From Microbulbifer sp. ALW1 (GTDB taxonomy: Bacteria > Pseudomonadota > Gammaproteobacteria > Pseudomonadales > Cellvibrionaceae), in the NCBI RefSeq assembly GCF_009903625.1, contig NZ_CP047569.1, forward strand, positions 2,892,501 to 2,956,500: 64,000 nt of DNA, written 5' to 3'. This document shows positions 43,284 to 52,952 of this stretch, in pieces; the first letter of the stretch is position 1; each line of letters begins with the position of its first letter. A program made the translations under genes and the position numbers. Below the pieces are notes generated by a model. It did not search any database. It was not told where the DNA came from and saw only the letters and a list, made by a program, of their open reading frames with translations.

Positions 43284-44204
43284 TTAAATGCCCAAATTTG
43301 GCAGTACAAAAGACCTGGTATTAGGGTGTAGCCTGATCCACAACCCCGGGTTCGTATTCAGTTGCTTCAGGGCTTCCTCTCTATCTGAGTTCAGTCGGGT
43401 ATTCAGCACATTCGCATAGGTCTGCACCTTGGCCGGTGCGGTATCGGCGTCGACGACGGATTGCACCACTTTCTTCGCCTGCAGAATCGCCGCTGGACCG
43501 AGGGTGAGGATGTACTGTGCGGAGCGGCATTCGGCTTCATCTTGCTCATTAACCGCGCTGCCGCCAGCTTTGAACTTGCTGATATGGTGCTCCAGGATGC
43601 TGCTGGAAATCGGGATTATCCCGGCAACATGATTGCTCTGGGCGCCGGAGTAGGGCTTGATATAGGCGAGGTGGGATGCCTGATTTTCTTCCGGACCGTG
43701 ACCGATAAAGAAGATATCCAGGCCCCCAAGGGCTTCTAGTTTATTCAGATACTTCACAAGACCGCCTTCCAGATCGTCGGTATCCGTCTGCATCGGTGTG
43801 AAGCTTTTGATCTTTTTGAAGAAGTCAGGGCCCAGAATACGCTCGAAGTCCCGTACGAAACTGAAGCAATTGCTCATGCTCATTGGGGCCAGGGCGTCCT
43901 GGGTGAATACGTTCAGGCGGCCGAGTAGTTCGTCGTGTTCTGAGGATTTGGCCAGTTCTCCTAGCAAGCGGTGCAGGGCCTGTGCGCCGCGGCCGCCGAG
44001 TAGGGCGATGTTGATATCAGCTTCTTTGGCGGCAGCGGTTTCGAGCAGTTCGTTCAGCATGGCTTGGCCAACTTCTGCTTCGGAGTCGAGTATGGTTGGG
44101 GCGATACCGTGGTCGGTCACGTCTGCGTTTTGCGCTGTGGCCTGAGCCAGCCATACGTTGCCGGCTTCTTCGTTCCGGGTGATGGTTGTGTTGTCGTTTT
44201 CCAT
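43284..44204 (-). CDS. NagB/6-phosphogluconolactonase-like protein
   Basis: A 306-residue protein of the NagB/RpiA/PGL-like fold. INIALLGGRGAQALHRLLGELA, LGRLNVFTQDALAP, and GGLDIFFIGHGPEENQASHLAYIKP follow the order of NagB segments that bind the sugar phosphate. The canonical NagB catalytic motif (GGVGPDGHIAFNEP) is altered (GHGPEENQASHLAYIKP), so the substrate or even the activity may differ. GAGGT precedes the ATG. It borders the integron cassette cluster. Confidence 0.65.
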   Translation of the reverse strand: MENDNTTITRNEEAGNVWLAQATAQNADVTDHGIAPTILDSEAEVGQAMLNELLETAAAKEADINIALLGGRGAQALHRLLGELAKSSEHDELLGRLNVFTQDALAPMSMSNCFSFVRDFERILGPDFFKKIKSFTPMQTDTDDLEGGLVKYLNKLEALGGLDIFFIGHGPEENQASHLAYIKPYSGAQSNHVAGIIPISSSILEHHISKFKAGGSAVNEQDEAECRSAQYILTLGPAAILQAKKVVQSVVDADTAPAKVQTYANVLNTRLNSDREEALKQLNTNPGLWIRLHPNTRSFVLPNLGI

Positions 44205-44269
44205 GGGTTTTACCTCATTGTTCTCGTCTGCTGTAACCGCTGTTCTGTACAGGCATGAATTTTAACTAC

Positions 44270-44296
44270 AAAAAAGCCGGCAATGCCGGCTTTTTT
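44270..44296. terminator. Bidirectional rho-independent terminator
   Basis: GCCGGC, AAT, GCCGGC with an A run before and six T after. Located just beyond the DAHP synthase stop, it works for that gene on the minus strand. Confidence 0.9.
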
Positions 44297-44340
44297 GTGA
44301 GCTTTGTTCGGCTGGTTCTCAGCCGTTGCGTGCCTTATCC

Positions 44341-45408
44341 CTAGCGAGCTTTCAGCGTCCCGCGCAGTTGCTCGGCCATGTTCAGCAGCAGGGATTCGGT
44401 GGTTTCCCAATCGATACACTTATCGGTTACGGATACGCCGTATTCCATCTGGCTGCGATCTGCGCTGATCTTCTGGTTGCCAGCCTTGAGATTGCTTTCC
44501 ACCATGATGCCGATGATGGACTTGTTGCCATCCAGGATCTGGTGGGAAACGTTGTCGACGACCAGCGGCTGCAGTTCGTGGTTTTTGTTGGAGTTGGCGT
44601 GGCTGCAGTCGACCATGATGTTGGGCACCAGGCCGGCAGCTTCCAGTTCTTTCTCGCACACGGCAACGCTTACGGAGTCGTAGTTCGGCTTTTCGTTACC
44701 GCCGCGCAGTACCACATGGCCGTATTTGTTGCCGGCGGTGTGGATGATGGCGACCTGGCCTTCCTTATTGATACCCAGGAAGCGGTGCGGATTAGCGGTG
44801 GACTGGAGGGCGTTGATGGCTACTTCCAGGCTGCCGTCGGTGCCGTTTTTGAAGCCCACAGCGGAGGAGAGGCCGCTGGCCATTTCGCGGTGGGTCTGGG
44901 ATTCGGTGGTACGGGCGCCGATGGCGGACCAGGAGATCAGATCCTGCAGGTACTGGGGCGAAATGGGATCCAGTGCTTCGGTGGACGTGGGCAGGCCAAG
45001 TTCGGCGATATCCAGCAGCAGTTTGCGGCCGATATGCAGTCCTTCTTCAATCTTGAAGGAATCGTCCAGGTGCGGGTCGTTGATCAGGCCTTTCCAGCCC
45101 ACGGTGGTACGGGGCTTTTCAAAATAGACGCGCATCACGATCAGCAGAGTGTCAGAGACCTTGTCGGCCAGTTCCTTGAGGCGGTGGGCATAGTCCATCG
45201 CGGCGTCCACGTCGTGAACGGAACAGGGGCCGATGACGACCATCAGGCGGTGGTCTTTGCGGTCCAGAATATCGCGCACTGCGGCGCGGCCGGCGGCTAC
45301 TGAAGCTTCTGCAGCCGCGCTGACGGGCAGTTCCGATTTCAGCGCTTCCGGGGTGATCAGGATGTCCTGGGAGACGACGTTCAGGTCGTCGAACTGCTGC
45401 GTAGTCAT
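44341..45408 (-). CDS. 3-deoxy-7-phosphoheptulonate synthase (DAHP synthase, class I)
   Basis: A 355-residue class I alpha AroG/F/H-type enzyme condensing phosphoenolpyruvate and erythrose 4-phosphate, first step of aromatic amino acid synthesis. Conserved segments: VVIGPCSVHD, MRVYFEKPRTTVGWKGLINDP, ARTTESQTHREMASGLS, GFKNGTDG, and IMVDCSHANSNKNH with metal ligands. Which feedback type (Phe, Tyr or Trp) cannot be told from motifs alone. A small palindrome at 45511-45524 lies upstream; no TyrR box is seen. Confidence 0.95.
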   Translation of the reverse strand: MTTQQFDDLNVVSQDILITPEALKSELPVSAAAEASVAAGRAAVRDILDRKDHRLMVVIGPCSVHDVDAAMDYAHRLKELADKVSDTLLIVMRVYFEKPRTTVGWKGLINDPHLDDSFKIEEGLHIGRKLLLDIAELGLPTSTEALDPISPQYLQDLISWSAIGARTTESQTHREMASGLSSAVGFKNGTDGSLEVAINALQSTANPHRFLGINKEGQVAIIHTAGNKYGHVVLRGGNEKPNYDSVSVAVCEKELEAAGLVPNIMVDCSHANSNKNHELQPLVVDNVSHQILDGNKSIIGIMVESNLKAGNQKISADRSQMEYGVSVTDKCIDWETTESLLLNMAEQLRGTLKAR

Positions 45409-45510
45409 GATGATAATTCGCTACTTTCTGAATAATTTAATCGCGTCCATGCCCGCGGCTCGTGCGCTACGGGGCAGTTATGCTACCCAGTGCCACAGGA
45501 GAGGGCTAGG

Positions 45511-45524
45511 GTTTCATTTGAAAC
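45511..45524. promoter_or_regulatory. Palindrome upstream of the DAHP synthase gene
   Basis: GTTTCA-TT-TGAAAC, perfect six-base arms, about 103 bases before the start codon. May be an operator; the regulator is unknown. Confidence 0.3.
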
Positions 45525-45648
45525 AGTTTTATGTGTCACGGCTTTTGTGCTTGAGCGCAATATCTGTCATTTCGTTTTGCTGCCGCGGGGGATAGATTTG
45601 CACCATGTCGTGATCCGACTGCCATGTGTAGGATAAGTTTCCCTGCAG

Positions 45649-48600
45649 TCAATCCGGTGGAAGTTCCACCAATTGCTGTAGCAGCGGGAAATAGAGGGCA
45701 CAGCGGATGGACCTCTCACCGCGCTGGTAAAACAGCCGACGGTAGTTCTCCAGCTGTCCTCGGTACTTTTCCTGCTGTTGCTCGATAAACGTATCCAGAG
45801 CCTCGCCCGCGACAGGTTCCGCGGTTTTGTAATCGATGATCCAGCGGGTGCTGGTGTTCTCATCAATAAACGTGCGATCGATGATATTGCGTCGCAGCTG
45901 GCGGCCGCCGCTGTGTAATTCCAGCTCTGCGGCGGACTCGCGGTGGCTGGCGTCCAGCAACCAGCGCCCGGTTTCACAGTTCAGTGTGTTTAACACCGCC
46001 TGTTCCACTTTCTCTTGTGCTTTCTCCAGGTTGCTGCCGCTCAGCCCGGCCTGCGCCAGGCGCAATTTCCACAGCGGACGCAGCTGTTCACTCAGCGCGG
46101 CCGGTGATTTGGTCAGCATAGCCGGGTTTTCGCTGAGGGTGGCCAGGGTCTCGTGGGCTACGGTGCCGGCGTGGCGGAACCAGCGCAGGGCAACCTGACC
46201 CATGTCGGGGAGGTTGGGCTCGCTGGTCTCTGTTGGCTGGTAATCCGGTGTGCGGTACTGAGCCAGCCATTCCCGGTCAGGGATGGCCGGGCTCTGCCAG
46301 GATTCCGGGACGCGCAGCAAATAATCGTGGTCTTTGCGGTTGCGCAATTCTCCCTCTTGCTGTTCCGGGGCTTCCGGCCAGTGGCACCAGTTACTTGCTT
46401 CCTCCTTGGGAATGGACGGCCAGATGCTGGCCAAAAGGGCGGCAGCACCTGGGGCCTTCAGAGTGCCTTTCTTTTCATCCCGTTTGACGCAGGCGAGCAG
46501 GTGCAGGGAGCGGATGGCGCGGGTGCAACCGACATAGAGCAGGCGGGTTCCCTCTAAACGCTCCCGTTCGCTGTTGTCGTGTCGCAGGTAGTCGAATAGC
46601 GGGTCCCTGTCGCCGCGGGCGCTTTTGGGGGCCAGCATAAAACGGCTCTCACCTTCGCTGTTGAGCCATTCGGCCCAGCGTAGTAACTGGTCGCCGCCGG
46701 GCTTGCCGCCCTGGTCGAGTCCGGGAATCAGTACGTGTTCAAACTCCAGGCCTTTGGATTTGTGAATGGTCATCACCTGCACACTGGCGTCCTGGCCGGG
46801 GCGGGCGAAGAGCCTTTCCAGTGCGTTGTAAAACTGGGTCCAGTCGGCAATGGTGCTGCCGGTATCGAATTTTTCCAGTAACTGGAAAAAGTCCTGCACA
46901 TTGTCCAGTTCACTTTTGTGGGCCACGGTGGCGGGGCCGCCGACGGCCAGCCACAGGCCTTCAACCCAGGTGCGCAACGGTTTGCGGCCGCGTTGCTGCC
47001 AGGCTTGCAGTAAAGGTACGGCGCTGCGATGCAGGCGCTGGCGGGCGTCTTCACTCAGCATCGGTATTGCGTCGATTTCCGCGAGTGCCTGTAGCAGTGG
47101 ACGCGCACTGCTGTCCATGGGCCCCCGGCTGCCTGAATCGTTATCAGTACCGTTGCCCCAATTTGCCAGCGTGAAAAGGTCCGGTAGCTGCAGTCCGCAC
47201 CAGGGAGCACGCAATACCGAGAGCCAGGCGATACGGTCGCTGGGGTCGAGCAGGGCGCGGGTAAGGCTGAGCAGATCCAGCACCACCATTTTGCTCGCCA
47301 GTGGCGCCAGATCCGGCGCCTGGAAAGCAATACCGGCGGCGCTCAGTGCGGGCAGTACGCGGCCCAGGTGTTTTTTCTTGCGCACCAGTATCGCGATTCG
47401 GCCCTCGGGGTCCTGTTCGCGTAATTGTTGCACCAGGCGCACGGCCTGTTCGGCTTCCAGGTCCCGGGTTTCGTCGTTGACACAGCCGTAGAAATTGACC
47501 GCAGGGGCGGGCCATTTAGTGCTCTTGAATGCGTGGGATTGCAGGTAGCGCACGGCACCGCGGCTGATGTTGTCTTGTGCCGGAAAAGCGTGCTGGAAAG
47601 TATCGTTGACCCACTCCACCACTGCGCCTTCCGAGCGGAAGTTCACCTGTAGATCGAGCGGTTCCAGCTCAACCCGATTGTCGTCCTGGCCGATACCGCG
47701 GGCGCGGGCGTCGAGGAAAATACCCACGTTTGCGTTGCGGAATCCGTAACAGGACTGCATGCCGTCGCCGACGATAAACAGGGTGCGGCCGTCACCGGGT
47801 TCCCAGCCGGCGGTGAGTTTTTCCAGCAGCTGCAATTGCATCTGCGAGGTGTCCTGAAATTCGTCCACCAGAATATGTTGGGTTTGCAAATCCAGTTTTA
47901 GCGCCAGGTCGGTAGGCGCATCGCTGTTGCCGAGGGCCATCAATGCGGCCTGCGCCACCTCGGTGTAATCGGTGGCCCCCAGTTGCTGGAAGACCAGTTT
48001 CAATTGCGCGACGAGTCGCGGCAGCACTTGCGCCAGCGCCTGCAGCAGTTCCCACTGTTCCTGATGTAGCCCCGTTGGCAGGTTGCGGGTCTCGTCGAAG
48101 GCTTCGGTCACCGTGGTATTTTCACTGAGTTCTGCAGACAGTGTGTAGAGTCGTTGCTTGTAGGCGTCGGCTCCGGGTAACTCTTTTTCCGTGGGGAAAC
48201 CGTGGCGCTTGTCCACCCGTTTGCGCGGGCCATTCTTGTCGGTGACCAGCATATTGATCAGTGCCAGCCACAGGGGCAGGGCGCAGGCATCCGTACCGGG
48301 CAATTCGTCGATTCCGGCGCAGGCCGCCAGAGGATGCGCAACGGCATTGTCGCGCAAATAGGCGCCGGCAAAGTCCGCCAGCTCCAGAAGTTCTCCCTGG
48401 TAAATGGCGAGACACTCGGCCAGTTGCGTCAGGCGATCGGCCACCAGCTCATCGATCGCAAAGTGGAAATAATCCTGCGCGCCTTCCTGTCCCACGCTCA
48501 GCAGCGGGCCCAGCCACTGGTCGCGTTTTTCCAGCAGAATTTGCAGCAGCTTGTTGAGCTGGCCGAGATCATTGTCCAGGTGCAACAGCAATTGTTGCAG

Positions 48601-49134
48601 CGCAATATCCGCGGTGTCGTCATCCAGGGACTTGAGCAGATTGACCACGGCCATTTCAAATGCGACCTGGGTTTGCTCCAGAGGCTCCCCCGGTGCGCCG
48701 AGTCCGCTTTCGATGGGCAGCTGGCTCGCGAGGCTGCGGCAGAGGCCGTCGATCGTCTGGATGCGCAAGCGCTGGGGCATTTGCAGCAGTTGCCAGTTCA
48801 GTTCGCGGTCCCGTGCCAGCAATGCGCTGGCGAGATCCCAGGTAATGGCGTCATGGGGGTTGTCGGGTCTCTGGGTGTCGCGTGCTATTTGCAGTGCCTC
48901 GATCAAGCGCTCGCGCATTTCGCCCGCGGCTTTGCGGGTAAAGGTGATCGCCAGCACTTCTTCCGGTTGCTGGCAGCTGGCGAGAAGCTTCAACACCCGC
49001 TGGGTGAGCAGGCCGGTTTTGCCGGAGCCCGCCGGGGCAGAGACCGCGAAACTGCGGGTGATATCGAGGGCGCGGGTACGGGCGCTGGCGTCGACCGGTT
49101 GCGAGACGGCCTGGGTGGATACTACTTCGCTCAT
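45649..49134 (-). CDS. UvrD/AddA-like helicase-nuclease
   Basis: An 1161-residue superfamily 1A helicase fused to a C-terminal PD-(D/E)XK nuclease, as in AddA. Motif I is APAGSGKTGLLTQRVLKLL (about residues 34-52), motif Ia is VLAITFTRKAAGEMRERL, motif II region is HILVDEFQDTSQMQLQLL, motif V is VMTIHKSKGLEFEHVLIPGL, and the nuclease core is WIIDYKTAEPVAG (about 1098-1110). With the gene upstream (4-base overlap) it should form a two-subunit double-strand-break resection enzyme replacing RecBCD. No recB, recC or recD is visible here. Confidence 0.9.
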   Translation of the reverse strand: MSEVVSTQAVSQPVDASARTRALDITRSFAVSAPAGSGKTGLLTQRVLKLLASCQQPEEVLAITFTRKAAGEMRERLIEALQIARDTQRPDNPHDAITWDLASALLARDRELNWQLLQMPQRLRIQTIDGLCRSLASQLPIESGLGAPGEPLEQTQVAFEMAVVNLLKSLDDDTADIALQQLLLHLDNDLGQLNKLLQILLEKRDQWLGPLLSVGQEGAQDYFHFAIDELVADRLTQLAECLAIYQGELLELADFAGAYLRDNAVAHPLAACAGIDELPGTDACALPLWLALINMLVTDKNGPRKRVDKRHGFPTEKELPGADAYKQRLYTLSAELSENTTVTEAFDETRNLPTGLHQEQWELLQALAQVLPRLVAQLKLVFQQLGATDYTEVAQAALMALGNSDAPTDLALKLDLQTQHILVDEFQDTSQMQLQLLEKLTAGWEPGDGRTLFIVGDGMQSCYGFRNANVGIFLDARARGIGQDDNRVELEPLDLQVNFRSEGAVVEWVNDTFQHAFPAQDNISRGAVRYLQSHAFKSTKWPAPAVNFYGCVNDETRDLEAEQAVRLVQQLREQDPEGRIAILVRKKKHLGRVLPALSAAGIAFQAPDLAPLASKMVVLDLLSLTRALLDPSDRIAWLSVLRAPWCGLQLPDLFTLANWGNGTDNDSGSRGPMDSSARPLLQALAEIDAIPMLSEDARQRLHRSAVPLLQAWQQRGRKPLRTWVEGLWLAVGGPATVAHKSELDNVQDFFQLLEKFDTGSTIADWTQFYNALERLFARPGQDASVQVMTIHKSKGLEFEHVLIPGLDQGGKPGGDQLLRWAEWLNSEGESRFMLAPKSARGDRDPLFDYLRHDNSERERLEGTRLLYVGCTRAIRSLHLLACVKRDEKKGTLKAPGAAALLASIWPSIPKEEASNWCHWPEAPEQQEGELRNRKDHDYLLRVPESWQSPAIPDREWLAQYRTPDYQPTETSEPNLPDMGQVALRWFRHAGTVAHETLATLSENPAMLTKSPAALSEQLRPLWKLRLAQAGLSGSNLEKAQEKVEQAVLNTLNCETGRWLLDASHRESAAELELHSGGRQLRRNIIDRTFIDENTSTRWIIDYKTAEPVAGEALDTFIEQQQEKYRGQLENYRRLFYQRGERSIRCALYFPLLQQLVELPPD

Positions 49135-51857
49135 TGTGCTGCCTGCTCTGCCATGTTTCTCTCCGGCCAGCGGTTTAGCGGCCAGAGCTCGCTCTGGTTG
49201 GTGTTGTCCTGTGGGCGGTCGAACTGCAGGGAGGCGACGCCGCCGCGGTACTCTCCAGCAAGCAGTTCCAGACCCCGCTGCCAGTAATCGCTGAGATCCT
49301 GCCAGGTGGTGTAAGGGGCATCTTTCTGGGTGTCGGCCACCGCCTTGATGCCGTTAATCGGCTGCTCCAGTTCACCACAGCCGCTCCATTTGCAATCGCT
49401 GGTCCGCACCTGGCCGAAAGCGATGGCACGTGCCTCCGGTTGGAAGAGGGCGTAGAGCGGCAGCTGCGGTTCGCGAATCCGATCCTGCAGCCATTCGTTA
49501 ATGCTGGGGGTACCGGTTTTGTAGTCGATCACCAGCTGTTCGCCGCCAGCGAGCAGATCGAGGCGGTCGAGTCGCAGGTTGAACTGCAGTCCGTCAATGG
49601 TTACCTGCTGGCCCCACTCAATTTTTTCGACGGTGAAAGCCGGGCGCTGGGATTCCAATTCCAGCCACTGGTTCATCAGTCGCAGCAGCCGCTGTTGTTC
49701 CATTGCCCAGAATCCGGCGGGCAGGTGCCCGTGCTTTTTGCGGACGTCGCGCAGGGCATTGGCGATGGCGGTTTGAATCTGTTGGTTGCGTTCGTCTTCG
49801 CTCAACGCATTGAGGCGCGTGGAGTCGCGGCAGGCCTGCCAGAATTCCGCCAGCACCTGATGCACCACATTGCCGCGCTCCGCGGGACTGAGTCCGATAC
49901 TCGGGGCCATAAAACCGCTGGCGCCGAGGCGGTAGCGCAGTTGCGCGTTGAGCGGGCAGAGTGCCTGAGCTTTTAATACTGAGGCACCACCGCGCACGCG
50001 TTCGCACTCGATGGGCAGTAACGGCGGCAGTTTGGTGTCGGCCACTTTTTCCAATTCGATGGCGTTGGCCAGTTGTTGGTTGTGCTCGGTGAGGCCGTCG
50101 CTGCCGAAGGTTTCAGATTCTTGCCGTTCGCCGAACAGATTGCTCAGCCCCTGATGAACGCCATCTTCCTCGCATGCGTAACTGACCACGATGTCGCCGC
50201 TGGCATTCAGCAAGTCGTCGGTGAGCTCGCGGGCGAGTTCCAGCTCGCGCTCGGCGCTGGCGCGGGGCATTTTCCAGTGCTTTTGCCACTGGATCGGGAG
50301 CAGCGGATTGGGCGATGGGGCTGTCGGCCACTGTTGCTGACCAAAGCCAACCAAACGCAGGTGGTCGAAGGCCAGGCCGCCGGCTTCCAGTACGCCGAGA
50401 ATCTGCAGAGGGCCATCGCGGGTTTCCGCCTGGAAGGGGGTGCGGCTGGCAACCTGGCGCAGTTGCTGCAGCGCCTGGGATGCGGACAGGGTGCCGGAAA
50501 ACGCAGAGAGGGTCGCGAAGTTTTCCAACGCGCTCTCCCAGTGCAGCAGTTGCTGGTATTCCTGGCTGTCCGGGTTGCGTTGCCCCGGCCAGCCGAGTGT
50601 GGCGAGAATTTCAGAAAAACGCGCGGCCCAGACTTCGGCTGGAGCGCGCTGCCAGCGGCGCTGGCGGTCGCCGATCTGTTCCAGTTGACGCGGAAGTTGG
50701 GCAGATTCGAGCTTTAACTCTTCGGTAACGCGCTCTGCCCAGTATCGGAGAGAGTCACCGGTCACCCTGCGCAGTTCCAGTTTCTGCAGCCGGCGGAACA
50801 GGGCGCTGCGCAGCCAGAGTTCTTGCTCATTGCCCCAAAATGGGCTGAACAGCAGGTTCCTTAACTGGGAGTAATCCCATTCGTCAGCGAGCAGTTCCAG
50901 CAGTTGCAGTGCTGCAGCGCCAATGGGGGTCTGCGCCAGCGGTGTACCGGCGGAGAAGTTGAATGGCAATGTGTAGCGCGGTTGTGCCGGGTCGAGAAAC
51001 TGCGGCTCCAGCACCCGTGCAAAAATAGATTCCACTTGGGCGCGGCACTGACCGAGGTTGTTGACCACAATACCGACGCTGTCGCGGCTGTTGTTCGCCG
51101 TACTGGCCTCCAGTTTTTGTGCGGCCCACCGTGCAGCCTGGTAAAGCTCTTCTTCAAGATTGCTGCAGGGCGCACTGGTGATCTGTGCCTGGCGTTTGGT
51201 TGCCGGGCGATCGATCATATTTTCTGCCGCACTTTCGATAATGGAATGATACAGCGGCGATATCTGCGCGAAGCCCGCAGTATCGATCTGCGGCAGTTTT
51301 GGCAGCGCGCCCTCGCTGAAGGCCTGCAGTATGCGCTGGTCTCGCTGATCCGGCGTAATGGCGTTGTGCTGTCGCAGTTGATCGGCAAAGGCGCGGATCA
51401 TGCGAAACAGCGGGAATTCATTGGCACTCAACGACAGTGCGAATTGTTCCAGTAGCGGTTCGATGGCGCTGTCCAGCTGTTCCAGATCGTCCACCAATTG
51501 CCACTGCAGCAACTGCGCCAGGGCGCCATCGGCGTCGCGGCACAACTGCAGGCTGTTGAGCAATTCCTTTTCCAGCGCTTCATCAAATGCCCGCTGCCAC
51601 AACAGCTGGCGTTGCTCCCTGTTCAATACTTGCCGCATCGCCGGTGCCCAGCCCTGTTGTTGCAGGGTGAACCACAATTTATCCAGCCAGCCCTGCATGG
51701 ACTCGACCGCCGGCGGTGTCCAGCTGGAAGCGGCGGGCTGTTCGCTGGCGTAGACCTGTTGGCAGCGGTTGCGAAGTCGGTTGTTTGGGGTCAGCAGCAG
51801 GCCTCCCGGGGGGAGTTGCGCGAGGATTTCCAGGACGGGGAATGCCGGTTGCAGCAT
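49131..51857 (-). CDS. AddB-like PD-(D/E)XK nuclease subunit
   Basis: A 908-residue protein with an inactivated helicase-like N-terminal half (LLLTPNNRLRNRCQQVYA replacing a normal Walker A) and a C-terminal nuclease domain with LRLDRLDLLAGGEQLVIDYKTG (about residues 762-783). That is the AddB organisation, though the four-cysteine iron-sulfur ligands of classical AddB are not evident, placing it in the proteobacterial subgroup. The last four bases overlap the AddA-like gene, so the two are translationally coupled. MurI lies 107 bases upstream on the same strand. Confidence 0.85.
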   Translation of the reverse strand: MLQPAFPVLEILAQLPPGGLLLTPNNRLRNRCQQVYASEQPAASSWTPPAVESMQGWLDKLWFTLQQQGWAPAMRQVLNREQRQLLWQRAFDEALEKELLNSLQLCRDADGALAQLLQWQLVDDLEQLDSAIEPLLEQFALSLSANEFPLFRMIRAFADQLRQHNAITPDQRDQRILQAFSEGALPKLPQIDTAGFAQISPLYHSIIESAAENMIDRPATKRQAQITSAPCSNLEEELYQAARWAAQKLEASTANNSRDSVGIVVNNLGQCRAQVESIFARVLEPQFLDPAQPRYTLPFNFSAGTPLAQTPIGAAALQLLELLADEWDYSQLRNLLFSPFWGNEQELWLRSALFRRLQKLELRRVTGDSLRYWAERVTEELKLESAQLPRQLEQIGDRQRRWQRAPAEVWAARFSEILATLGWPGQRNPDSQEYQQLLHWESALENFATLSAFSGTLSASQALQQLRQVASRTPFQAETRDGPLQILGVLEAGGLAFDHLRLVGFGQQQWPTAPSPNPLLPIQWQKHWKMPRASAERELELARELTDDLLNASGDIVVSYACEEDGVHQGLSNLFGERQESETFGSDGLTEHNQQLANAIELEKVADTKLPPLLPIECERVRGGASVLKAQALCPLNAQLRYRLGASGFMAPSIGLSPAERGNVVHQVLAEFWQACRDSTRLNALSEDERNQQIQTAIANALRDVRKKHGHLPAGFWAMEQQRLLRLMNQWLELESQRPAFTVEKIEWGQQVTIDGLQFNLRLDRLDLLAGGEQLVIDYKTGTPSINEWLQDRIREPQLPLYALFQPEARAIAFGQVRTSDCKWSGCGELEQPINGIKAVADTQKDAPYTTWQDLSDYWQRGLELLAGEYRGGVASLQFDRPQDNTNQSELWPLNRWPERNMAEQAAQ

Positions 51858-51964
51858 GAAAAGGCGAGCCTAATTCTTAAAATTTTGCGGTAGGGTGTGA
51901 CGGTTAACAGTCGCGGTTTGCGGCGAGGCTGTCAACGGTCGTTGGCGGGCTAAATTATCGACAG

Positions 51965-52789
51965 TTAACTGACTGGCATTTGCTGGGCTGGCGAGAACTC
52001 AGCGAAGGCGAGGGCGATTTGCTGGTCTGAATCGGGTGCGCTGCTCAGTAACTGGCTGGCACCCGCAGTTTCCGGCAGCGCCAGGTTCAGTTCCTGCAGC
52101 CACCACTGCACACGCCGGGCGATGGCGGGGCCAGAGTCAAGCCAGCGAATGCGGCGGGGAGCGAACTGATCCAATTCTTCCCGCAGTAGCGGAAAGTGGG
52201 TGCATGCGAGCACCGCAATGTCCACTTTATCGCCACCGGCAGTGTGGAATATGCGCTGTAGCACCGGCTCAAGATCCGTTGCGGAAATCGTCTCTCCGCG
52301 GAGCTTCGCCTCTGCCAGACGTACCAGCTCTGGTGCCGGTACATTGATCACGCGTCGGTCATTGGCGAATTGCTCGATCAACTCATGGGTATAGCGGCGG
52401 TTGACGGTGCCCTCGGTGGCGATCAGGGCGATGACGCCGCTCTGGGTTTCCTGGGCCGCGGGCTTGATTGCCGGAACAACCCCCACCACCGGTTGCTGAA
52501 GTGTTTCCCGCAGCTGCGGCAGGGCGAGGGTACTGGCGGTATTGCAGCCAACCACAAGGATATCGGCTCCGGTGGCTTCCATCATCGCTGAAGCTTGTTC
52601 GACGATGCGTGGACGCAGTTCTTCCTCGCTTTTGGTGCCGTAGGGGTAGAAGCCGTTGTCGACCCCGAAATGCAGGGTGAGCGCGGGTATCTGCCGGCGG
52701 ATCTCGCGGGCAATACTGATGGCGCCGACGCCGGAATCGAATATCAATGCGCTGGGGGCCTTGTTAGAATGGCCGCTTCCATTGGGCAT
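51965..52789 (-). CDS. murI: Glutamate racemase
   Basis: A 274-residue racemase supplying D-glutamate for peptidoglycan. The two catalytic cysteines sit in VVGCNTASTLALP (about residue 82) and VLACTHFPLLREEL (about residue 195), with FDSGVGAISIAREI at the N-terminus as the family's FDSGVGG block and NGFYPYGTKSEEEL following. Length normal. Possibly co-transcribed with the AddB/AddA-like pair; divergent from rmuC. Confidence 0.94.
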   Translation of the reverse strand: MPNGSGHSNKAPSALIFDSGVGAISIAREIRRQIPALTLHFGVDNGFYPYGTKSEEELRPRIVEQASAMMEATGADILVVGCNTASTLALPQLRETLQQPVVGVVPAIKPAAQETQSGVIALIATEGTVNRRYTHELIEQFANDRRVINVPAPELVRLAEAKLRGETISATDLEPVLQRIFHTAGGDKVDIAVLACTHFPLLREELDQFAPRRIRWLDSGPAIARRVQWWLQELNLALPETAGASQLLSSAPDSDQQIALAFAEFSPAQQMPVS

Positions 52790-52952
52790 AACGAAAACCT
52801 GTTTCCCTCAATTCTGCATCCCCAGTAATAGTGGAGGGGCTTGCAAATCGGGCCAAGAATACCGCATTCAGCGCCGGGACTGGCAGGTCATTTCGCCCGC
52901 AGCGCAGCGGCCGGGTTATCCGGGCCTTCCCCAATAAGTTTAAGAGTTTTCT

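Noticed and set aside
45409..45648. TyrR box before the DAHP synthase gene
   Set aside because: No TGTAAA-N6-TTTACA match; only an unrelated small palindrome.
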